A stretch of DNA of 64,000 nucleotides from Rhizophagus irregularis (lineage: Eukaryota > Glomeromycota > Glomeromycetes > Glomerales > Glomeraceae): assembly GCF_026210795.1 (NCBI RefSeq), contig NC_089445.1, forward strand, positions 3,472,001 through 3,536,000. Direction: 5' to 3'. Below, in pieces: positions 34,060 through 44,997 of this stretch. Numbering within the stretch: the first letter of the stretch is position 1; every line of letters starts with the position of its first letter. Below the pieces are notes generated by a model that searched no databases, had not been told where the DNA came from, and was given only the letters and a program-made list of their open reading frames with translations. Position numbers and translations under genes: made by a program.

Positions 34060-37000
34060 CTACCATGTCTCTGAGCTTGATTGTGTTTGACTCTTTGATA
34101 AACGATCAAAAATATTATCTCCTGTCGGTGTTTCTGATCTTGTATGTGTATGGAGCGACATTAATGCACGTTTTTCACGTTCACTGGTAGTACTTGTTAC
34201 GCTTACTGCATCACTACTATCGGGTGAACTATGTCCATATGGACTTTGTCGCATATGGTATGCTGCTATTATGTCTTTGGAACCTCGTAGTGCTATACTG
34301 CTTTGTGATCTTCGCCTATCACCACTGCTTAAATATCCGTTAACACGTGGACAATCACCACCTGATTCTAAGTAGAAACCCGCGCTTGTTAAACTACTTT
34401 GTCGACTATGTGCAAGAATTGTTGACCCATCGTGAAGCGAACTTGAAAATTGAACACTAGATTTACTTCGTTCTAAATGTTGATCACTGGATCTGGAACG
34501 TTCTAAAGGTTGACCAATGGACCTTGTGCGTTCTAAATGTAAATTTCCAAGCTCTATTGAAGGAGAAATATTCTCATCTTTTGATTGACTATTAGAGGGT
34601 CTTACATTATTGTTGATAATGCTTCTAATGCTAAAGTCATTATAACCAGAGTCTTTTCTCTTTGAATTTGTTGGAACTTCTGGCGTTGATGATTGTATTT
34701 CATTAACTTGTTCGGATACCTTTACACGTGGTTGAAGATTTAACCAACTCAAAGGCATTGGTGATCTGGAGAAACTTGCTCTATTATTATTACCAGTATT
34801 CATTGGACTTGCAGATAATAGTGAGGAAAAGAAGTAAGCCGCATCATCGTTAACGAAGTATGAATTGTGTCTTGATGATGATCCTATTTGACTAGGAGTT
34901 CCAAAAGTTCCTGCCGAAACTGCTGCTTCAACTCCCACATAAGCTTGATCTAATCTATGTTTAAGTAAGAAAATAGCTTTGGAAGTACTATTTTCAATAT
35001 CGTCCATCTGTAATTCTCTCTTTTCTGGACTTAATGATCTTCCACCAAGACGTAAAGCTTCTTCGAGTTCTCTGTTTTTCTTTTCGTATCCACTTGTTGT
35101 AAGAACTGCAGCTCTTCGCATGGCCAACAATGTTTTTCTTAAATCCGTAATTGTCTTTTCTTGTTGTTCTAGAGTCATTTGACGAGACCAATCTCCAATT
35201 CGAAGTTCAACAATATCCTTAAAGAAGGATTCCAATATTGTATAAGATTCGAATTGATCCAAATTTTGTAGAATGCGAACAACAACGTCATATAAGACGT
35301 CTGGTGTGGCATTCTCTGGCAAGATAAAGGAAAATTTCTTTTCAGCTTTACCAGTCTTGATACAACTCTCTTCTTGTTCCGCAGCAATACTTGATTGTAA
35401 AGAACGAATCTTGGCATTGATGTAAGCAATTTCTGAGGTGATCATCTCAATCTTATCATCTAATGCTTGAGTATCTCCTCCCAACTCATTTTCAATTTCA
35501 TTAGTAATTATTTTTTTATGTTCTTCAAGTAATTCATTCTTCTCCTCTTGTAAATTGTTTCTTTTAACGATCAATTCATCTATTTGACGACCACTAATAT
35601 ATTTATAGATTGCTTCATCAAGAAAGTTTCTCTTATCATAATCACTGGCAAATATTTCATAGCGGATAGGACTTAAATCATCGGAGGATCTTCTCGATTC
35701 CTTCCCATTACTAGATGTTGATTGATTTCTTTCGTGATTATGGGTAGTAGTTCGTTTGAGTAACGCCGTAACTGATTTAAGTTTTCCATTTTTTTGTAAA
35801 ATTTCCTTTTGTCTCTTTTCAAGCATGATTTTTTGCATTTCGCTAGTTTTTTCAAGACGTTTCATTCGTTCTTGAGCAGCTTTTTCTTTACGACGGAGAT
35901 TTTGAATTTCACGTTGATTACGTTCAGTCGTTTCACGAACACGCTCGGCTTCATCCTTCATGCGCTTCATCATTCCTCTTAGTTGTTCAATTTGAGCACG
36001 CATACTCTTGAGAATTGTTTCATTTTGATTCCTTGATGTGGCATTTGATTGAGTAGCTTCATTATATTTTCGACGAAGTTCACCAATTTCTTGAATTAAA
36101 CGTTTCATCTCGTGTTCATAACGGGCTTTAAGTTCGGTAGGAATTGAATTCTTATCACGAGTACTAACGCCAGTACTAGCATTTTGAGCGCGTTTAACAG
36201 CGGCGTTTCTTTCTTGTTGTAAGGTAATTAAAGCTTCTTGCATATCAGCCAATCTTTGTTCATATTGAGCTCTCATATAAGTATATTCTTGATCAGTTTG
36301 TTCCAATTGTGAAACAAGTTGTTCTTTAACAGCGATATCAGCTTGAATTTGATGTAACATACGGGTGAGAGCAATAACGTTTTGTTCTTGTTGGGAGGAG
36401 CAACCAGTGCTATTTTGAGAAGATTTACTTAAACAAGGAGAAATTGGTCGATCGAAGAAACAAACAGAACGACTTGAATTTGAAGTACGACGAGTAGGTT
36501 GTGGTGCATTAGATTCTTGCCATTCGGGTACTTCAATTGTTTGAATTTCACTGAAGGATACACTGCTTGATCTTCTTTTTTCCTTTGAATTATTGGACAT
36601 CATTTGATCAATATAACTTTCACTCTTGGTTGATGAAGGTTGTTTTATTAATTGACTTAAAATAGGATCATCATGTAAAGAACCTCCATTCTTTATTATC
36701 ATGTAACTTTGTCTGAGTTGTTCCTTGGCCTTTTCGAGCTTATCTCTGGTCTTACTACGTCTTCTTAATTTTCGAGTAAATTTGAACGATTCACCATCCA
36801 AATTTTCATCATCATCCTCAATGTTTTCTTCATCTTCTTTATATTGTGAGAATAAGGTTTTAGCTTCCAAATTTTGTTCATTTATAACATGTTCAAGTTG
36901 ATGATGAGATGATGAAGGACCAACAGGTGAGATTTTAGTAGAAGTCTCATCACCTTTCTTCTCATCACTCTCTTTATTACTATCACTATCATTATTTTGA

Positions 37001-39243
37001 TGATAAATATCTTCATCAGATGAAAAGATATGAGGATCAGATAATTTGATACGACCTTTCTCTCTTCCCGGTGTTGTTCCAGCAAAGGAAGATTTATGTG
37101 GATGATGATGAGTAGCTTGAGCAGTTAAAAGTTCGGAAATTTGATCTCTGAGATTTTTAATTTCTGATTCATAACCTTGAACGATACGATGAGTCTTAAT
37201 CCTATGTTCACGATCAGCATCTGAAAGATCTTGATCATTAAAACTAATTTCCATTAAAAGAGTGTTCTTTTCAGCATTTGCAGAGATAAGCTCTTGTTCA
37301 ACACTTTGAAGTTTCATTTTTGTCATTTCTAATTCTCTTTTTAGACTCTTAATTTCTTCTTCATATTTACGACTTGTTTCTTCATTACAACCACCAGCTC
37401 GTAAAGTTTGAATTTCCATCTTTAATCTGCTTATTTGACCACGTAGTTGATTTATTTCAACAGAGTTACCACCATAACTTTCATTAATACTAACTTTGTT
37501 CTTAATATTACGAGCACGATTAGCGTATTTTAGTGTATTTAAGGTTTCCATAAAATTAGAATCAGCTGGTGAGACGCAAGCCAACATGAGAGTTTGACTA
37601 TTACCACCAAGTGAATCTTGTAATAAACGCGTTAATTTTGAATCTCTGTAAGGGATATGTGCGACGTTTCTTGATTCATCACCAAGCACGCTAATTACAT
37701 TACCAAGGGCCAGTAAACCCCCATTAATTGCAATTCTTTCTTTTGCTCTATCACCTATGTCGTTAGTTCTCTTTAACTATTCAAGTAAAAAGATTTTATA
37801 AATAAAGATAAAACAGATTATTAATTTCGATTACATAAATTATAAAAGATGAAAAATTACCCTTTCCGAACCAGCCAAATCTACAAAATGAAATTTTGAA
37901 GTTACTTTTGATGACAATAATTTTTGTTTATTTTTTCCTTTTGAAGCAGCCGAAGATTCTGCTGGTGGAACAACATTTTCTTTATTTTCTTCTAAACTTT
38001 CTATTCTTGTTTGTTTCAGTATTACGGAAAATATAGCGTGTGATCTTGAAGATACCATATTCATATCTGTTGAAGCGACAGTTCTACATAGTGAACCCTT
38101 TTGTAATTGTCTAATAATAAAATAAAAATTGTATATTTACAATATATATATACGTATATTTGACGTCGTATGAGTTGTATGAAAAATTTTCTACGTATTT
38201 CGCACATCAACAACAGTAGAAACATACCCTAAGAGTTCATCGGGGTCTGAAACTTTAACTTCTTTTACACCAGCCCAATGTATTTGACCATTGGTATCTT
38301 CTCTTATTATTAAATCATTCTTTCCTTTTTTATTATTTTCTCTACTTTGTGGGTTTAATAAGTCTATAAGATCTTCATTATATAATTCTAAGAATGATAT
38401 ATAAACCTCAAATTGATAAGAAGGATTTTTTTCTTTTCGTTCGTGAAGGTCAGCAAATAATTTTCTTATGGCACGTGGAATAATTCCTTAAGAAAATGAC
38501 GTCATAATTTAAGTTTGATGATCATTTAGATAATGCAATAAACCATGCATATTTTATTTTACCTTGATGTTCGGGCGGAATATTTGAATCGTCTAAAGCT
38601 GTACCCATACTATATGTTTTGCCACTACCAGTTTGACTAGAAAAATTTTTTTTGTCAAATTTTTATAAATAATAAATATGCAGACTAATTAAAAATAATG
38701 AATGATTATATTTACTTACCCGTATGCTAAAAGTGTGGCATTATAACTAAAAATATAAATGATAATAAAATAAATAATATAACATAATGTGTAATGTAAT
38801 TAATGTAATGTAATAATAAAATTTAACAATAGTCGATAAAAAAAAGTGATATCAACTACCTCGGAATATTAACACCGATGGGTTTTTTTCCTGTACTCAC
38901 CCTTCCACCAGTTTATCTATTAGCGGACTTGCGCATTCTTGAAATACTTCTTCTTGTTCAGTATTCGATGGAAATACATAATCGAATGTAAAGGATCTAT
39001 CGGTTCCAATGAGTATTTGTGGTGCGTCAGGTATTGTTGTTAAGCATTCACTACAATTTTGTAGTGTTTCTTTGTTATTGAGAGGTCTTACTCTCAGAGC
39101 AACTCTATTGAGAGGATGGAATGAAAAACGCCAAGGATGAAAAAGGTAGAAGAAATAAATAAGAAGGAATAAAGAATAAAAAGGTAAAGGAATTACTTGA
39201 TTTTTTGATTTATGGTTACTTACCGTACGGAGGTTGAAGTCAT
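34060..39243 (-). CDS. Kinesin-4 family motor, copy D (1516 aa, longest, intact)
   Basis: Microtubule motor of the kinesin-4 family. Exons are 39224-39243, 38901-39104, 38720-38746, 38563-38636, 38228-38486, 37861-38110 and 34060-37776, totalling 4551 nt, in frame. Motor motifs are VRPLNNKE, P-loop GQTGSGKT (84-91), SSRSH (215-219), and DLAGSER (272-278). A long coiled coil and acidic region follow ([20 protein letters not shown]). D alone has a Ser-rich tail of about 300 residues, with [10 protein letters not shown] and a tandem [30 protein letters not shown] repeat that could be phosphorylated. The last residues ([10 protein letters not shown]) arise from a frame change: the DNA beyond 34060 encodes [16 protein letters not shown] in another frame, homologous to the B and C termini. 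D is probably the best model of the ancestral gene. Confidence 0.92.
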
Positions 39244-40529
39244 TTTTTTTTCTTGTGTATGTGTACAAGACGAAAAAGATTTTTAAAGTAAGAGAAGGTA
39301 AGTAAGAAAAAAAAAAGAAATATATGTAAGAAAAACGAATTTTTTTTAGAAGGATGGTTGTTATGAAATAAATACAAGAGAAGGAGAAAGGGAAGAACGT
39401 TTTTTATTTTATTTGAGATATTCAAAAGATTCTTTTATTGATTTATTGAATAAAAGCAAAAAAAAAATAGTATTTTTTTTTGAATTTATTCAAAAATGAA
39501 GGATTGAAAACTTTTGATGGTGCTTACTATATATAATTAATCGATCACATAAAAAAAATTTTTTTGTATTATAATTAATCTAAAAAAATATATTGTTATA
39601 CTTCACATCCCGATGGTTTACTCGTATAGGAGTTTCAATTTACTAATCGAGTTTGACATTTAAACTGCCTGAATAAATTTTTATGGTCATGTGATTTTAC
39701 TAATACTGTATTTTAAATCGGATTTAAAACGGTTTTGAGAAAGACCAACATTATCAAGTTATCATTTATGTATATCGTCGCTCAATACTTCTAAAGTTGA
39801 CAAAAATCCTTTCAATCGTTTAAGTCAAGCATGTTCATAGAGAAATCCTTTAACCATACTTATAACTGAACTATTTATTACTTTTTTAAGATTTAATCAA
39901 TTTGTTCACATAATGAATACACTTTTAATATAAATTTTTAACACCTCAATTTCTTAAAATAATAAAACCTTATGTTGCCTAATGGCTATAGAAAAATAAT
40001 GTGATAAAACAAATCATTACCTAGAGTTATGGTTAGGATGTGTTAATTATAGAGTTAGGGTTATCACTTTACGATTGTCGGTGAAATGATTGTCTGGTTG
40101 GCGAAAACCCGGTGAAACGTTCCCCTAAAATGATAAAATTTTAACTTTATTTTTCTTGATTGTTATATTTCTATAAACAAAAAAAGATTGTCAACGTTAA
40201 CATCCATTTTTAGATATTTAAAAAAGAACATAATCAAAGGAACCGCCTTTTTTTTATCATCCTGAAAAAACTTAATTTTTTGATTCACAATTTATATTAT
40301 TTTCATTGTTCTTTATAGTCTCATTTTATTGCCACACTCTCGTTATTAGGAATTTCTTTTTAAAAAAAATGGTTATCAGATAAACTTTCTTCAAAATAAT
40401 TTTACATAAGCGAAATGGAAACATTCTTTTTAATCAATCGCAAAAGGCGGAAGAAATGATGAAAGTTTTCATTTTTTACAGTATACATATATTCATAATA
40501 TTTGTGTGGGCGGTAAACGATGATTCATT
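39244..40529. other. 5' flank of kinesin D
   Basis: AAGATTTTTAAAGTAAGAG at about 39269 matches the kinesin A flank. The later part shares words with the kinesin C flank (AATACAAGAGAAGG, GGGAAGAACG). No gene is seen. The ORF at 39240-39425 is low complexity. Confidence 0.45.
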
Positions 40530-43500
40530 TTCGGTTTAGCGTTATTTGATTTTAATGCAGCTGATCCCTGATATTTTTATAAACAAAAAAAAAATAATAA
40601 TCTTTTAAAGTTTTCTCGGAAGAAAATAACAATATCAGATATTTTTAGAAAAAAACAGAAAATATATTTAAGATTTGTTCAAGGTATACTATTTAAGTTA
40701 TCGGTTTTACATAATATGATGGTTTTAAATAAAAACCTCTACTTTTTTCTTTTACTTATTACGTTGTTTTCAAAAAAGAAATATACTATATATACAGTAT
40801 ACTAGATGCTGATATTCAATCACTGTGCCAAAAAAAAAAATTGCGCAATATACAGTATATGCTAAAGTGTCAAGGAATATATATATATATATATATAATA
40901 GTGTCAAAATTTTTTATTACTTTGAAAAGAAATAGGACAAATAATTTGTGAGATGGTCTATGCAATTTTTTTTATATAAAGAAATAATTATTTTAACAAA
41001 GAATATTTTTTTAGAAAGTTTCACATACCAAATTTAATAAAAGGATATTAATTATTAGAAGTATGTGTATATTTTTTGAGTTTGAAACTTTGAAACTCAT
41101 TGTAATGTGAGTTTATGCGAAATTTTAATAAAAAATTCCCAATTATCGTTTTAAAAGGTTTAAAAGATGTAACACTAACGAAAATCCATCTGTCTTATGC
41201 GTACGTGCTTAATTTGACTCGCATAATACGAAGAGTCACACTTGATAGGTCCAAATCGATACTTTTGCGTCTTATGCTCTTACAGATAAACTTGTTAGAA
41301 ATCTTGTTATCATCATAATAACTACACTAAATAAGGAAAAACCTATAAGTTTATGGTAAGGAACGTGCAATATACTGCAAATGCATGTAATATAAAACAT
41401 TTGAAGAAATCAATTCCCACGCAAAAGCAAAATTTATTATATCTTATTCGTCAAATTAAATATCTTTTTAATTTAAAAATCCTACATGTCCGGACTATGA
41501 ACGTTTAATTAATTTATTCTCCATTCGTATTTCCGGCTACTTTTGTAGATAACGTGCGTACGTGTTTGCTATTTTTGGGCGTAAAAAAAAAAATAATTAA
41601 TAAATTTTGTTCGTCTTATCAGTGTTTTCTTTCTTTTATTTTTAGTGCGCAGAACTTGAATGAATCGGACTTTGGAGTAATCTGATATGAAGGGAAATGG
41701 TTTATATTAATTGTCCCTAGAAACTTTTTTCTTTGTTTTTCATCTCATATTTATATTGCATTTAAAAATTTAGTCTGAAACGAATGAATTAAAACGATGA
41801 AAGAGTTAATGTGAGAAAAAAAATATTAAATTTATCTTTTTTTACGTTTATAAATCATCGTCATATTTTTAACACGATATTAAACTGCAAAATAATAATA
41901 ATAATAATAAACAAAATATGATAATAATATGATTTGATATCATAAATATTTTTTTAACAAAAAAAAAGACACAAAAAACCGCAGTATAGGAAATCGACGT
42001 TTATCACATCATTACAGCATTACGAAACCTTAAAAAAAATATTGTATTGATAGATATTGATTTGAAATTAATATAGCTTTTGAACTGTATTTTGGTGAAA
42101 CTAACACTTGATGTGATGATTTAAAAGGTGTTTTAAGGTTAAAAAAATATTGTTCTGGATAAAAAGTGGCTAAAATTTTTGTCATACAGTACGTAAGAAA
42201 AATTTTAAAGGATGTGATGGACGTGACGATCGTGACGTATATGAAATTCAAAATCCTAAATATGTCGAATAAAACATGCGTCTATTTGTAAACAACGTGG
42301 TGCTAGTTTAAAAAAATTTTTTAGCAACTAAGCACATGTTATAGCTTACATTAAAAAATAGTATTTATTATAAAAACTTTAATAGAACTATATTTTAAAA
42401 CGGATAAACATGTAAAAGGGATCGAAGAAGGGATATTAGTATATCATTTTTATCATTGTATCATCGTTTTTTTCCGTAATAACTTACCGACTCAAAAAAT
42501 ATTGTACTGTAGATTCCGATACTATCTATCTCAAAGTATATCCAAAGTACACTCACTATATTGTACTTTTTATATTAGATTAAAGAAGAGTCAAACAACA
42601 ATATTAAGGTTAATATTAGTAATAAAACGCTCCATGACGAAATGTGTGTGTGACCAGGATTACATAAAAAACCGAGTAATAAAACATAATAAATGTAATA
42701 AATATAGTAAATGCGGCATAGATAATGAAAATATTAAATTTTAGAAACAAATGAATGAAAATATGAAAGAATAAAAAATTGAAAGGATGGTTTCATTAGG
42801 TAATTATGGTAAATTATGCTTCATTTCTTTGAAAGAGATGTACGTCAAAACTGTGAAACGTGTGGAGAAACGTATCTTGAATTCTTACGCCAGATAATTC
42901 CTATAAGTTTACTTTAAAAAAAATTTCATTATCAGTGATCGTGATTAAAAGAGATTTAGATAGTATTAAAACTGGGTATAGGTTTTTTTCACGTGAACTA
43001 AATTTCTAATGATTTATACTAATAATTTATTTGTTTATTTAATAACGGAAAAAGAGACTTTAGCGAGTTAAAAAAAGATTGGAATTTTTGTCGAGATTTT
43101 TTTTCGTTAAAGAACTTCTTCCTTCGGCGGCTTTTTCTTTTGCTTACAGATTTGTTTACTTTTTAAAAAAAAAAGCAGGGTAACCTAAGGTACTAGTCTC
43201 AATTATCTTGTCATAATAATCTTTGAAGTTACTAAATTAGAATATGATTGCGATCAGACCCATTTTATAAATTATATTGTTTAATACATTTGTACAAAGT
43301 TTGATAGAATTGACCTGTTTAAAAACCTGATTTTTTTTTCACTTTATGATAATTACCAAAATAATTTTTAAAATATCTATTTTAAGAAAATTCTTTGCAG
43401 ATCAAATCATTCACTAAATCATTTAAATTATGCAGGTTTAATTGTTTCGCAATGATGATTTTACGCCAAAGGGTTTTTATTCTATGAAAACAATGCGTAA

Positions 43501-43600
43501 AACATCAAATTACCTGTACTACTAGCGTGCATTAATGGGTTGGTTGATTATTGTTTGATGATTGATGGTTGACATTGCTTTAGATTGAAAACCCGTAAAA
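40530..43600 (+). pseudogene. Duplicated gene relic, collinear with 3760-5650
   Basis: Counterpart of the relic upstream of kinesin A. Shared landmarks in order are CGGTTTAGCGTTATTTGATT (40531), a GTGTTTGCTATTTTTGGGCG segment (about 41560), NPKYVE then LFVNNVV in broken frames (about 42255-42305), GAAAAAGAGACTTTAGCGAG (43045) and GAATTGACCTGTTTAAAAAC (43309). An additional Cys pair (NCETCGETYL) is readable near 42850-42880. Many stops interrupt it. The ORFs at 41115-41318, 42030-42251 and 42502-42744 are not convincing genes. Confidence 0.4.
41887..41910. repeat. (AAT)n microsatellite
   Basis: Seven or more uninterrupted AAT units. Short (TA)n tracts occur at about 3736-3750 and 40877-40900. 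Confidence 0.7.
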
Positions 43601-44429
43601 TAATTAATTATTATTAATGTATGTACTTATTTTAGAACATTAAAATCTCGAAAAAAAAATTGTGTTTTCAGTGAGACCGAGACATCTCCAAATTCTCTAA
43701 TGTATGCAAAATGTAATAATATACTGTTTATCGGTAAAAAAAATTAGCTCATTAAATTTTTTTTTTGCATAAATGGTTTGCTGTGTTTAGACAAAAGATG
43801 TTTTTACTGCGGTCCTTTTTTTTTAAAAAAAAAAAAAAATTGTTTAAATTAACCGAGAATAGAAACACCAATGGCCATAATTTAAAGATTTTCCGAAATA
43901 TTGTTAACAGTGATAAAAAATTAAAAAATAAGTGTATATAGCAGAAGGTAAATGCGACCTACGAAAATAAAACAAAACCAAATCCAACCAGACTTGTGTA
44001 CGCTAAATGCGCTCTATTTTTATATAACAAATTCATTAATTAAACTATATCAAATATATTAATAAATATAGCATATATGTCAAATAAACTATATCAAATA
44101 TATGTGATAATCCTATATGTTCGATTTCTTTCACAGAACCAGTTATAGTAAAGAATTACCCTGAACTACGGTATATAAAATAGAAAATTAAGCAGTTATA
44201 AAGAAACTATAACAAGCCACTCGTATCTGGCGGAGAAAAAAAAAGAAAAAAGAAAAAAAGGCAGTAATAAAATAAAAGGAAAATAGAATTCACTAATACC
44301 CATATTGTTCTTACGCTACACATAAATACTGTCAGGTGTAAAACGGTGTATCTTCCGTTATTTTAGTATATTATTCTTCGGTTGTATCGGCTTCACCGTG
44401 TCAGTATTGCGCCGGGGAAGCTTTTTTTT

Positions 44430-44610
44430 GTTTAAGCGTGATGACCGCACAGTATATTTTGAATTTGAACTTTTTCATGTTCATCTGCGTCAGACTTTGC
44501 TACTTTCATTTTAGCCTTAAATCCTTCGCAAATTTCACAAAGATCACTTGCTGGTGCTTGAAACTTAAGATATGGAATCATTTCAATCCAAAGTCTCTGA
44601 AAAGTATAAT
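44430..44610 (-). pseudogene. Fragment of an unrecognised protein with a CxxC motif (transposon-like)
   Basis: The minus strand reads QRLWIEMIPYLKFQAPASDL, then CEICEGFKAKMKVAKSDADE, in one continuous frame between stops, about 55 residues. The CxxC after a PYLxFxxPxxD stretch resembles a segment in transposable-element proteins of these fungi, but the match is from memory and unverified. The plus-strand ORF at 44438-44629 is its shadow. Confidence 0.4.
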
Positions 44611-44997
44611 AAGAAATTATTTGGTTTGATTCATCATGTTCAGTATAATAATAATCCTTGTATTATTTATAAACAAAAGTATATGTTCTATCAGTAGGTA
44701 GATAAATAAATGTATTGGAATCATTTCTATGTCATAATGGAGAGTAAACCATGAACACAACTATATTGAACTAAAAAATTGTTTTAAATGTAATCTCCGA
44801 ATTAATATTATCAGTCATAGCAGCCCCAAAATTTTCTCCGGATTGGGCAATTTTACAAAGCAATATGTAAAATTATGCAATATCGCCTAGGCTGAGAATT
44901 GTGTGACTATAGGAAATAAATTGCATAAATACTTTAAATAATGACCGCTCAATCCTATTGTTTTAATAATTCTCTTTTAAATTGTTCATTATTCAAT

